A DNA stretch of 25,677 nucleotides from an uncultured Oscillospiraceae bacterium (GCA_910578255.1 CAJTQM010000002.1:1-25677), one strand, 5' to 3'; shown: positions 6,329 to 12,965, counted from the stretch's first letter. Notes: generated by a model from the letters alone, not told the origin. Translations and numbers: made by a program.

Positions 6329-7748
6329 CGGCGTTCTCGCCTTGAAAGGGAATATGGATGATAAATTCTGTTCCGACGCCGGGCTGACTTTTAACGGTTA
6401 TCTTACCGCCGTGAAGCGTTACAATCTGATTTGCTATGGCAAGTCCCAATCCGCTTCCCTCCGGCTTTTCTTTTGTATTTGTACCCCTGTAATACCGCTC
6501 AAATAACCGTTCCTGCTCCGATTCGCCAAGTCCCTTTCCGTTATCACGGATAGAAAGCAGAATGCCGCTGTTTTTATCTTGGTCGAGTGTAACGCTGACC
6601 TTTGTATCAGAAGCATTGTGTATCAGAGCGTTTATAACAAGATTTGTCACTGCCCGCCGGAACAGGTCGGGATCAATATCGGCATTAAGCCCCATAATAT
6701 TGCTTTCAAACGCAATGTCACGATTCTCAAAAGCGGGATCGTTTATAATATCGATTACCCATTCTTTAACACAGCGTGTTATCCGAACCGTTTGAGGATT
6801 GTACGGGATAGAACCGGAATCCAGCTGATAGGTCAGCTTCAAATCGTTGATCAGATTTTCGGTATAGTTAATATTCTTCAGAATGATAGAGCCATATTCC
6901 TGTACGGTCGGTTTCTCCTTATCTGAACTGTCGGCAAGCATTTCCGCATATCCCTTAATGGGAGAAAGCGGCGTTTTCAAATCGTGCGTAGTATTGGCAA
7001 TCCACTCCCGTCGTTTCGTTTCCGTTTCTTCACTTATCTGATCGGCGCGACGGATTTCTCTGTCCATTTTATTCAAAGCGCCATATATTTCACTGAACAT
7101 TCCTTTTTCTTCCAGTGGCTTGTAGGAGCGAAGAGAGATATTTTGGATTCCGCCCGTAATACCCGAGAGTTTTCGTGAAAGCCAAAAACCATAAGCAAGC
7201 ACAACAAGAACAAGCGTCCCCAAAGCAGAAAGAATCATTCCCCTTGCTACCGGGGAAAGTCTTGCCACTCGATCCCCGTTGTAATGCAGCATATACTTTC
7301 CTATGTCATAAGGGAAGCCGATAATATAGCTGCAAATTTCCTCGGTATCCTCCAAACTGCTCGCAAATACCGTATATCCGTTTTGATAGCCGCTTGCCTT
7401 AGAGGAGATTAATTCTGATGCGGAATATTTTTGGGGATAATCAGCCGGTTTGTTGTAGGAAAAAATCTCCTGCCCGGATTCATCCAAAAACTGAATCCAC
7501 AAGCCGTATTCGTCTAATCGGTCAAGCCCGATTTGTTCAATAGAGAGTTTCCCGTTTTCATATGTGGTCCACTCCGAAAAATTGTCTGTAAAATTCTGCG
7601 GCCAGCTTGCTAGACTCAGTCCCTCCGGCTCGGGTATTGAAAACACATAATAGAATAGGCTGATTGCTGTTATAATACCGGCAAAAACTACAATCAGCAA
7701 AAGCAGAACCATTCTGAAAAACGGATTAAAGTTCTTTTTATTCTTCAT
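6321..7748 (-). CDS. Membrane sensor histidine kinase
   Basis: A 475-aa kinase. Membrane helix 1 at about residues 13-36, an extracytoplasmic sensor of roughly 130 residues, membrane helix 2 at about 168-189, a HAMP-like linker, then HisKA with His255 in WIANTTHDLKTPLSPIKGY. The ATPase domain shows an N box (RRAVTNLVINALIHNA), G1 (DNGKGLG) and G2 (GSGLGLAI); all catalytic features are present. The large extracytoplasmic domain separates it from intramembrane-sensing BceS-type kinases. It overlaps the response regulator gene by 11 bases. The signal is unknown; the nearby exporter suggests an antimicrobial or envelope signal. Confidence 0.92.
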   Translation of the reverse strand: MKNKKNFNPFFRMVLLLLIVVFAGIITAISLFYYVFSIPEPEGLSLASWPQNFTDNFSEWTTYENGKLSIEQIGLDRLDEYGLWIQFLDESGQEIFSYNKPADYPQKYSASELISSKASGYQNGYTVFASSLEDTEEICSYIIGFPYDIGKYMLHYNGDRVARLSPVARGMILSALGTLVLVVLAYGFWLSRKLSGITGGIQNISLRSYKPLEEKGMFSEIYGALNKMDREIRRADQISEETETKRREWIANTTHDLKTPLSPIKGYAEMLADSSDKEKPTVQEYGSIILKNINYTENLINDLKLTYQLDSGSIPYNPQTVRITRCVKEWVIDIINDPAFENRDIAFESNIMGLNADIDPDLFRRAVTNLVINALIHNASDTKVSVTLDQDKNSGILLSIRDNGKGLGESEQERLFERYYRGTNTKEKPEGSGLGLAIANQIVTLHGGKITVKSQPGVGTEFIIHIPFQGENAVN

Positions 7749-8442
7749 ACGGATCTACCAGCTTATAGCCTAGGCCTTTCATTGTAATAATGTATTTCGG
7801 AGAGGTGGGGTCACTCTCTAATTTTTCACGCAAATGCCGGATGTGAACCATAACCGTATTATCACAGCCAAAACTATCCTCGTTCCATATCGCTTCATAT
7901 AAACGCTCACGACTGATCACCCGTCCTTTATTTTTGGCCAAGTGCCGCAGTATCTCAAACTCCTTGGCGGTCAATTCCATATCTCTGCCGTCTTTTGTTG
8001 CCCTGCATCCGTCTGTATCAATCGTCAATGCGCCGATTTGAATCGTTTTATTCTTCACAGGGTTTTGTCCGTATTCGACCCGGCGCAGCTGCGCTTTAAC
8101 CCTGAACGCAATTTCTTTGGGACTGAAAGGTTTCGTTACATAATCGTCGCCGCCGACAGCTAACCCAAGTATTTTATCCAATTCATCATTTTTGGACGAA
8201 AGGAACAGAATCGGGCAATGGGAAAACGCCCGAATTTGTTTGCACACTTCATAGCCGTCAATATCCGGCAGCATAACATCCAAAATCATAAGATCCGGCT
8301 GGATTTTCTTGCAGGTATTTACCGCATTTATTCCTGTATCGATTTTTACAACCGTGCGAAAGCCCTCGATATTCAAAACCTTTTCAAGCAAATCCAAAAT
8401 ATCAGGCTCATCATCCACCACCATAATTTTATATTCGTTCAT
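7738..8442 (-). CDS. OmpR/PhoB-family response regulator
   Basis: A 234-aa protein. The receiver domain (about 1-118) has the acidic pair Asp10/Asp11, phosphoacceptor Asp55 (MILDVMLPD), LSS at 81-83 and Lys104 (VTKPFSP). The C-terminal winged helix (about 135-232) includes ELTAKEFEILRHLAKN and TVMVHIRHLREKLE and ends with the typical RGLGYKL-like GLGYKLVDP. The preceding GTG at 8445 is also possible: AAAGGA lies 8 bases before GTG and 11 before ATG 8442. It is expected to be phosphorylated by the overlapping kinase and to bind 11-bp-phased repeats; such repeats occur at 6309-6328 upstream of the exporter. I see no clear promoter in front of it; the upstream DNA is a decayed gene. Confidence 0.93.
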   Translation of the reverse strand: MNEYKIMVVDDEPDILDLLEKVLNIEGFRTVVKIDTGINAVNTCKKIQPDLMILDVMLPDIDGYEVCKQIRAFSHCPILFLSSKNDELDKILGLAVGGDDYVTKPFSPKEIAFRVKAQLRRVEYGQNPVKNKTIQIGALTIDTDGCRATKDGRDMELTAKEFEILRHLAKNKGRVISRERLYEAIWNEDSFGCDNTVMVHIRHLREKLESDPTSPKYIITMKGLGYKLVDPYEE

Positions 8443-8464
8443 CACAAGTATCGTCCTTTGCTTT

Positions 8465-8623
8465 TTATATTCTGAATCTTCCGGCAGCAGGTTTCTCTAC
8501 ACTGTGGGGAATCGACCAAGTATTTCCCCTTTTAACAGTGCCTTTGATACGCTTTGCATCGGGCTCCTGCAACATCCGCCTGTCTTATATTCCCCACTTT
8601 TCAGCTGTCCTTTTTGCCGTATG
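8465..8623 (-). pseudogene. Degraded excisionase-family HTH gene
   Basis: One minus-strand frame reads HTAKRTAEKWGI, a TAA stop (8585-8587), then DRRMLQEPDAKRIKGTVKRG followed by NTWSIPHSVEKPAAGRFRI and a stop. This matches the small HTH proteins of Clostridia mobile elements, which typically contain AAEKWGISDRRV, then GA/TVK-G-xxW-IP and KPADGR. The internal stop and the changed middle (expected Cys/Tyr-rich recognition helix) show it is broken. It ends 20 bases before the response regulator start region and next to the tRNA-Ser fragment. Confidence 0.6.
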
Positions 8624-8635
8624 GGATGAAGATAC

Positions 8636-8690
8636 GGAAAAAGGTGAGATTCGAACCCACGAGCCCGTGAAGGCTACCTGATTTCGAGTC
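8636..8690 (-). pseudogene. tRNA-Ser 3' fragment (candidate attachment-site remnant)
   Basis: Bases 8641-8690 match 46 of 50 positions of the intact tRNA-Ser(CGA) at 12714-12802, same strand, covering the anticodon loop, long variable arm and T arm. The match stops abruptly at the 5' side of the anticodon loop, so the anticodon stem, D arm and acceptor 5' strand are missing. A 3' tRNA fragment as a direct repeat downstream of the intact gene is what tRNA-targeted integration leaves behind. Confidence 0.8.
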
Positions 8691-9033
8691 TTTACGGGTA
8701 CTTATAAAACGCAGGTCGCTCCGTATACGCTTCGTCCCATTCCGTCCGGATTTAAAAAGCCGCATAATTCCTGACTTTTTTAACATTGTATCAAAAAACG
8801 CACATTTTCGGGAGGGGCAGTTCGAGTCTGACCAAAAAATCGTCGAAACCCGTATTTTCGGAAAGAACTGCGGAAAGAACAAAACAAGAATGTATAGACA
8901 AAGGGCATTTATGCCGCAATTTTCTTAGAGTACATAAAAACCGCAAAAAGTTGGTAGCGGCAGTGAGCCATCGTGAGGGCGTTTACAACTGAACAGGCGA
9001 GCCGAGCGCGACTTTTTGTGGAGAGGAGGAACA
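8691..9033. other. Gene-free stretch with mobile-element debris
   Basis: No convincing gene is visible. The plus-strand frame near 8925-8992 (KNRKKLVAAVSHREGVYN) resembles sequence I associate with flanks of Clostridia conjugative elements, but without a start site or domain. Stretches of A and T runs and a tRNA-T-arm-like string near 8820 are present, without a foldable tRNA. Confidence 0.4.
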
Positions 9034-9270
9034 GTGACGTGGGCGACTGATTTTTACTTTGTAAAAATCAGAGCAAGCGGCACTTGTTCTGACAAGCAAT
9101 ACGGGGAAAAACTAACTGAACGCTTGCAGGGCGAAGATAAAGACCTGTTCCTTGATTTCTGCAACGCCTACGGCGGGTTTATGGGCGATGCAGAGGTCGA
9201 CTCGTTTGTCATTGGCTTTCGCCTTGATGCTAAAATGATCTTCGATACCTTTTGTAGGGATGATAAATAG
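9034..9270 (+). CDS. Small helical protein, DUF6809-like
   Basis: About 78 aa from a GTG start at 9034 with AGGAGG just upstream (spacing is short, 4 bases); an in-frame TTG at 9016 is possible. The opening DFYFVKIRAS resembles the LYYGKIxPSE start, and the end DSFVIGFRLDAKMIFDTF resembles the FxYGFRLGAxLMIE end, of DUF6809 proteins common in Clostridia mobile elements. The middle (EKLTERLQGEDKDLFLDFCN) is helical and acidic. Function is unknown. An 11-bp perfect inverted repeat (9047-9071) lies in the first codons, which could mean the true start is elsewhere or that the gene is decayed at its 5' end. Confidence 0.55.
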   Translation: MTWATDFYFVKIRASGTCSDKQYGEKLTERLQGEDKDLFLDFCNAYGGFMGDAEVDSFVIGFRLDAKMIFDTFCRDDK

Positions 9271-9403
9271 TTAGCGTTTAACGAGAAAAGGTCATGTGCG
9301 GTTTGATTGATCGCATCTGACCCTTTTATAAAGCATTGATTTTTCTCTTTTGTGTTGCTATTATGTAATTGCTTTAAGGCGTAATGAGTTGAATTTGAGA
9401 CAT

Positions 9404-9430
9404 TGTTTATAAGTGTTTATTCCTGTTTAT
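9404..9430. repeat. Three TGTTTAT repeats with exact 10-bp period
   Basis: TGTTTAT occurs at 9404-9410, 9414-9420 and 9424-9430 in a gap between two genes that converge, so it is not in an obvious promoter position. A related inverted string (GTAAACAAG) lies at about 9445. Phased direct repeats suggest a protein-binding array (integrase arm sites or a replication iteron remnant). Confidence 0.5.
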
Positions 9431-9467
9431 GTAAGTGAACTTGGGTAAACAAGTGAAAACAAAGAAT

Positions 9468-9794
9468 TCATATACTAGATTCTTCATCGGAATAATTGCT
9501 GTTTACAATGGCTTTGGCAAACCCCATAGAAGCAAATGTCGCATTACTCCCTGAAGAATCAATATTCATATCATCCAGCTTAGACCTTGAACTGTTTCCG
9601 GCAACGGTGTTCCAAATATTAACCCGTGTTTCATAATCCGCCGCCGGACCGGAGCCTACTCCGATTGATTTAGCTCCTTGATACAGCATAAAAATAACTC
9701 CGCCTGCAAGAACCACAATAATAGCTAAAATAATCAGCATGATCTTTACCGCTTTTTTCCTAGCTGTTCCTCCAGTCTCTGTTTTTACAAACAA
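9468..9794 (-). CDS. Small single-pass membrane protein of the esterase cluster
   Basis: A 108-aa protein not assigned to a family. Residues 1-17 are basic (RKKAVK), about 18-40 hydrophobic (IMLIILAIIVVLAGGVIFML), and the remaining 65 residues are polar, Ser/Asn/Asp-rich and probably extracytoplasmic. The start is TTG 9794, three bases after the esterase stop, with a weak GGTGA site; an ATG at about 9741 at the membrane segment is a less likely alternative. Its tight spacing to the esterase points to one transcript controlled from 11005-11033. A partner or accessory role for the esterase is only inferred. Confidence 0.6.
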   Translation of the reverse strand: MFVKTETGGTARKKAVKIMLIILAIIVVLAGGVIFMLYQGAKSIGVGSGPAADYETRVNIWNTVAGNSSRSKLDDMNIDSSGSNATFASMGFAKAIVNSNYSDEESSI

Positions 9795-9797
9795 ATC

Positions 9798-10787
9798 TCA
9801 CCGCAGTTTATTCACCGGCATATATTGATTCAGATATTGTTCTACGGCTTCCATGTATTCTTTGTATATTTTGTCATCATTTTGCAGTCCGTGACCGGAA
9901 TGCGGACATTCAAAATATTTGTAATCCACCGAATACTGTTTATAGGCTTCCAATAATCTTTGAGAGCCTTTATATGGCTGAATCCTATCGTATTTTCCAT
10001 ATGCAACAACACTCGGAACGGTATTTTCGTCCACCCACATAACTGCCGATATGGGTTTTAACTTTTCTATATAAGAGCCGTCCTTTATCATTTCCGGCGT
10101 CAATTCCACACCGCCCATAACACCTAAAAGACCGGCGGCGCCTTCTCTTGATTCATCCGTGTCCCGATCAAAGCCGTATATTTCCCAATCTTCCGCATAA
10201 AAGCTGGAAGGCCCCACAGCGCCGAATAATAATTTGACCGGAACCGGCGATTCGTCCGCATCTCTGTAAGCATAAATCATAGCAAGTGCATGACCGGCCG
10301 AGCCGCCTCCCATAGCCAATTTGTCTATATGGTATCCAAGCCTTTGTGCTTCTTCCACGACCTTTGGCATAGCCTCTTTGATTTCCATCGACTGCGAATA
10401 TACGCTTTTGTTATTCGTTTCGTTACGCAGAGTATAGTTGATTCCTGCCGCAACATAGCCTTTGGAACACAGCCATGAAAGCATTTCGGCGTCCCCCGAC
10501 TTATCCCCCTGTGTAAATCCGCCTGCGTGGAGATAAACCACCAAACCGTAACTTTCTTTACTTCCGTCTGCGGGAACATACAGGTCAAATTTGTTGGCTT
10601 CGCCGTTACTGTAGGAAATATCCTTATAAACCTTTCCGATCTCGTCCGTTAATTGGACAGAGTATTGTTTTGCCCATGACGGTTGAATCGCAAATTTTGA
10701 AGCTACTCCAAGACCAAAAGAAACAAGAAACGCTGCTATACAAATAAATACAAACATACCTCTGCCTTTCTTTTTTTCTGTTTTCAT
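9798..10787 (-). CDS. Membrane-anchored alpha/beta hydrolase (esterase/lipase-like)
   Basis: A 329-aa protein with a basic start and one membrane segment (about residues 11-30), placing the catalytic domain outside the cell. The core shows the oxyanion motif HAGG (87-90, normally HGGG), nucleophile Ser163 in GGGSAG, acid Asp267 (GKYDRI) and His299 (SGHGLQ): a complete triad of the carboxylesterase/BD-FAE-like hydrolase group. Substrate is unknown; acyl or acetyl esters on glycans or envelope polymers are plausible. ATG 10787 has GAGGTAA about 7 bases upstream and overlaps the stop of the upstream 44-aa gene (ATGA). It is the middle gene of a three-gene leftward unit opposite a TetR regulator. 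Confidence 0.88.
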   Translation of the reverse strand: MKTEKKKGRGMFVFICIAAFLVSFGLGVASKFAIQPSWAKQYSVQLTDEIGKVYKDISYSNGEANKFDLYVPADGSKESYGLVVYLHAGGFTQGDKSGDAEMLSWLCSKGYVAAGINYTLRNETNNKSVYSQSMEIKEAMPKVVEEAQRLGYHIDKLAMGGGSAGHALAMIYAYRDADESPVPVKLLFGAVGPSSFYAEDWEIYGFDRDTDESREGAAGLLGVMGGVELTPEMIKDGSYIEKLKPISAVMWVDENTVPSVVAYGKYDRIQPYKGSQRLLEAYKQYSVDYKYFECPHSGHGLQNDDKIYKEYMEAVEQYLNQYMPVNKLR

Positions 10788-10918
10788 AGGAAATTACCTC
10801 CGAACAATGTTCCGCCGAGCAGAAGATTCATAATCCCTCGGACTGCCAACCGTCCTAAAAGGGCGGCAATAATGACGATTACCAATACAATAATCAGCCG
10901 TTTTTGTGTAAGTGTCAT
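10784..10918 (-). CDS. 44-aa hydrophobic membrane peptide at head of the esterase unit
   Basis: A short gene starting at ATG 10918 with AGGAAAG about 7 bases upstream. The protein begins MTLTQKRLIIVLVIVIIAAL, one clear membrane helix, followed by LLGRLAVRGIM and a Gly-rich hydrophobic end (NLLLGGTLFGGNFL). Its TGA stop overlaps the esterase ATG (ATGA), strong evidence that it is translated and coupled. It is the first gene after the promoter at 11005-11033. No family recognised; it may be a small membrane component or simply a coupling leader. Confidence 0.7.
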   Translation of the reverse strand: MTLTQKRLIIVLVIVIIAALLGRLAVRGIMNLLLGGTLFGGNFL

Positions 10919-10946
10919 TTCTTTCTTTCCTTTCTGCCATTACCTA

Positions 10947-10975
10947 TTGACTTTTTGTTTTCAGCGTGTTATGAT
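10947..10975 (+). promoter_or_regulatory. TetR gene promoter with palindromic -10
   Basis: -35 TTGACT (10947-10952), 17-bp spacer, -10 TATGAT (10970-10975). The -10 lies inside the perfect palindrome GTTATGATAAC (10968-10978), a candidate operator for the TetR protein. Confidence 0.65.
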
Positions 10976-11004
10976 AACGATGAAACAATTGTCTTGTTGA
11001 TTTA

Positions 11005-11033
11005 ATTGTATTATCGAATTTTCTTGGTGTCAA
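11005..11033 (-). promoter_or_regulatory. Leftward promoter of the esterase unit
   Basis: Minus-strand -35 TTGACA (11033-11028), 17-bp spacer, -10 TACAAT (11010-11005). It faces the TetR promoter, so both transcripts would pass through the other promoter. Confidence 0.65.
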
Positions 11034-11047
11034 TAGGAGGCGGAAAA

Positions 11048-11578
11048 ATGAGACAAACCCCGAAAAATGTATCACCGTTCAGCAACGAAGCAAGAAACGC
11101 TTATGTCATAGAGCATATTACGGACGCACTTCTGGAATTGCTGCGGGACAAGCCCATCGGAGATATATCCATCAGCGAACTGTGCGACCTTGCCGGTATT
11201 GGCAGAGCTTCGTTTTACCGTAATTTTGAAAGTAAAGAGGATATTCTGCGGGGATATATCAATAAAATATTTCAGGAATGGCCGGATAAAGATGGAGAAC
11301 AAAATAAGTCACTTGACAAGTTTCTCTACGCCATGTTTGCACACTTTGAAAAGCATAGGGAATTTTACGAATTGCTAAATAAAAGGAATCTAATCTATCT
11401 TCTGAAAGATGTGATTATTGGTATTTGCGGGCCAAAACCCGAACATTCCAAAGAAGAAGCATATGGGAAAGCGTATGTTGCTTACGCTCTGTATGGCTGG
11501 ATTGAAGTTTGGTTTCAAAGAGGAATGCAGGAGACCGCAGAAGAAATAGCAAATATATTTAACTTTCAAGGCAAATAA
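11048..11578 (+). CDS. TetR/AcrR-family transcriptional regulator
   Basis: A 176-aa protein. The N-terminal HTH (about residues 18-65) has VIEHITDALLELLRDKPIGD, ISISELCDLAGIGRASFYRNF and ESKEDIL, which is classic TetR. The C-terminal ligand domain is all-helical and ends YALYGWIEVWFQRGMQETAE, like the TetR_C_8-type tails of Firmicutes regulators. Start ATG 11048 has AGGAGG (11035-11040) 7 bases upstream; an upstream in-frame ATG at 11006 lies in the promoter zone. Divergent position and a palindrome at 10968 suggest it represses the esterase unit and itself. The ligand is unknown. Confidence 0.9.
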   Translation: MRQTPKNVSPFSNEARNAYVIEHITDALLELLRDKPIGDISISELCDLAGIGRASFYRNFESKEDILRGYINKIFQEWPDKDGEQNKSLDKFLYAMFAHFEKHREFYELLNKRNLIYLLKDVIIGICGPKPEHSKEEAYGKAYVAYALYGWIEVWFQRGMQETAEEIANIFNFQGK

Positions 11579-11624
11579 AAAATCAAATGAATTTTAATCT
11601 ATACAAACGAAACTTTCTATGTAA

Positions 11625-11653
11625 CAGCCGCCTTGTCAGGCGGCTGATTTTTT
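11625..11653 (+). terminator. Intrinsic terminator after the TetR gene
   Basis: CAGCCGCCT (11625-11633) pairs with AGGCGGCTG (11638-11646) around TGTC, then ATTTTTT. Confidence 0.9.
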
Positions 11654-11721
11654 AATACTGTAGCATAGCGCATTCAAGAAGCTCATATGTCTTTTACAAC
11701 GAGTAAGGGTTTCAGGGCTTT

Positions 11722-11797
11722 CCCCTGACTACCGGGGTTCCCCGCAAAACATGTATGTTTTGTGGGGTGGTAAATGCCTTTGTGGTACCACAAAGGC
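11722..11797. other. Three consecutive stem-loops, candidate transfer-origin (oriT) remnant
   Basis: In order: CCCC-N8-GGGG (11722-11737); a 13-bp arm pair CCCCGCAAAACAT / ATGTTTTGTGGGG around GT (11740-11767, one G-T pair); and a perfect 22-bp palindrome (11776-11797, half GCCTTTGTGGT). No T-run follows, so they are not terminators. Clustered hairpins of this kind are typical of transfer origins on mobilizable elements, but no relaxase gene is nearby. Confidence 0.45.
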
Positions 11798-12101
11798 GAT
11801 GCTTGCTGGTATATCACATAGCGGTTTCCCATTGTTCGCATTTGAACAACTCGACAAAGAAAATTTCTGCCGATTTGCTGCAAAGATATAAAAATCGCCG
11901 CCCTGTAAATATCTCTTTTTCGGGTAGTACAGGTAGTTTTGAGGGGGAGAGGTGTGGAGAGGGGGAACAAGCGGACACCGCCACATCTCTCATTGCAAAA
12001 TGGTATGGTTATCCCTTGGTAGTGGTCTTCTCTTTTTTGAACGACCTACAAACACAATAAGTAAATTTGTACGGGCGTCCCCAATACAGAGTTACTGTTT
12101 T
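11798..12101. other. Gene-free stretch after the stem-loop array
   Basis: A plus-strand frame around 11873-12000 (DLLQRYKNRRPVNISFSGST then a Gly/Glu-rich part) has no start site and no family I can name; it looks like leftover mobile-element sequence. No promoter or RNA gene is evident. Confidence 0.4.
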
Positions 12102-12437
12102 TTATCCTTCGTTTTCGTAGTCGATCATCAGGTCGTGGGTGTCAAGCAAAAATTCAATGATAAATCGCTTGATTGCTTCCGGATATGGTTCAAGTCCGAT
12201 AACATCAAGCGGAATTTCAATGGCAATCAAATCGTATACCGCAAGAATCAGGTTGTAGGATTCCAATTCATTGCCCGTAAAATAGAGCGTTTCAAGAACC
12301 GACCTTATTTTTCGGATAGTATCCAATGTGCCGGTGACTTCTCGCAATCCGTCCCAAAATGGAGCGGAATATGCACCCGATACATTGCTGATAAGTTCGA
12401 TTTTTGCGGGACTTAGGGTGTGGGTTTCGTTAGTCAT
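12102..12437 (-). CDS. Hypothetical protein, 111 aa, helical and acidic
   Basis: I do not recognise a family. ATG 12437 has GGAGG nine bases upstream, so it is likely translated; the open frame continues to 12485 without another site. The protein is predicted mostly helical, acidic (ending DYENEG), without membrane segment, HTH or metal motif. It contains TGTLDTIRKIRSVLETLYFT and ILAVYDLIAIEIPLDVIG. It is the last gene before the tRNA-Ser end of the island and reads away from the tRNA. Similar orphan acidic proteins are common in Clostridia integrative elements; accessory or anti-defence roles would be speculation. Confidence 0.6.
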   Translation of the reverse strand: MTNETHTLSPAKIELISNVSGAYSAPFWDGLREVTGTLDTIRKIRSVLETLYFTGNELESYNLILAVYDLIAIEIPLDVIGLEPYPEAIKRFIIEFLLDTHDLMIDYENEG

Positions 12438-12621
12438 TTTTTTTGCCTCCAAAATATTATGGTTATGTAACGCCCCGCTTTTCATTATGTCTATTTATAT
12501 CGCTTTACTCGATTTGATAACATTTTTACAACAATTCGATTTTTCAGTACGGTTTATGGCTCAATTTATTTAGCCGTTTTATGGGCGTGTTATCCTGAAA
12601 AGCGTGATAACAATAGCCTGA

Positions 12622-12656
12622 AAATAACAAAACGGCAGGAATTTTGTTCCTACCGT
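12622..12656 (-). terminator. Second terminator downstream of tRNA-Ser
   Basis: Minus-strand ACGGTAGGAA (12656-12647) pairs with TTCCTGCCGT (12641-12632) with one G-U pair, followed by TTTGTTATTTT. It backs up the terminator at 12675-12708. Confidence 0.6.
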
Positions 12657-12674
12657 AAAAGTTATTGGGATATG

Positions 12675-12708
12675 AAAAAGCCGCATAAACACTTGGTTTA
12701 TGCGGCTT
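12675..12708 (-). terminator. Intrinsic terminator directly after tRNA-Ser
   Basis: Minus-strand AAGCCGCATAAAC (12708-12696) pairs perfectly with GTTTATGCGGCTT (12690-12678) around a 5-base loop and ends in TTTTT. Confidence 0.9.
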
Positions 12709-12713
12709 CCCGA

Positions 12714-12802
12714 TGGCGGAAGCGGTGGGATTCGAACCCACGAGCCCGTGAGGGCTACCTGATTTCGAGTCAGGCCCGTTATGACCACTTCGATACGCTT
12801 CC
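12714..12802 (-). tRNA. tRNA-Ser, anticodon CGA
   Basis: Minus strand: acceptor GGAAGCG (12802-12796) pairs with CGCTTCC, then discriminator G and an encoded CCA (12716-12714). The anticodon stem CCTGA/TCAGG holds loop CTCGAAA, anticodon CGA for UCG codons. A long variable arm (TAGCCCTCACGGGCTC) marks it as class II, and the T arm reads GTGGG-TTCGAAT-CCCAC. It has its own promoter and terminator. Its 3' part is repeated at 8636-8690. Confidence 0.97.
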
Positions 12803-12823
12803 GTATAAAAATTTGTCCTACTT

Positions 12824-12852
12824 ATTTTAGCAAAGATTCACGGAAAAGTCAA
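12824..12852 (-). promoter_or_regulatory. tRNA-Ser promoter
   Basis: Minus-strand -35 TTGACT (12852-12847), 17-bp spacer, -10 TAAAAT (12829-12824), 22 bp before the mature 5' end. Confidence 0.75.
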
Positions 12853-12870
12853 TCTATCCTGTAACGCCCG

Positions 12871-12906
12871 GGCGGCTTTGGCAAAAACCACGCCCCAAAA
12901 GCCGCC
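12871..12906. other. GC-rich stem-loop downstream of hemW
   Basis: GGCGGCTTTGG (12871-12881) pairs with CCAAAAGCCGCC (12895-12906) with one bulged base. There is no T-run on either strand, so it may be a weak end signal for hemW or an RNA-stabilising structure. Confidence 0.4.
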
Positions 12907-12965
12907 TTCCGGCGCAGGATTCCCCGAAAATCTCGGCGCCGGGCTAAAGGATTCGCCGGGAAAGG

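Noticed and set aside
8805..8850. T-arm-like string GGGCAGTTCGAGTCTGACC
   Set aside because: No other tRNA arms pair nearby; probably chance or too decayed to claim.
11683..11986. Open frames of 85-101 codons over the stem-loop array
   Set aside because: They have no ribosome sites, overlap each other on both strands, and follow palindromes rather than coding constraint.
12544..12788. Leftward open frames of 65-69 codons across the tRNA-Ser
   Set aside because: They only translate the tRNA gene and its terminator; the tRNA fold explains the conservation.
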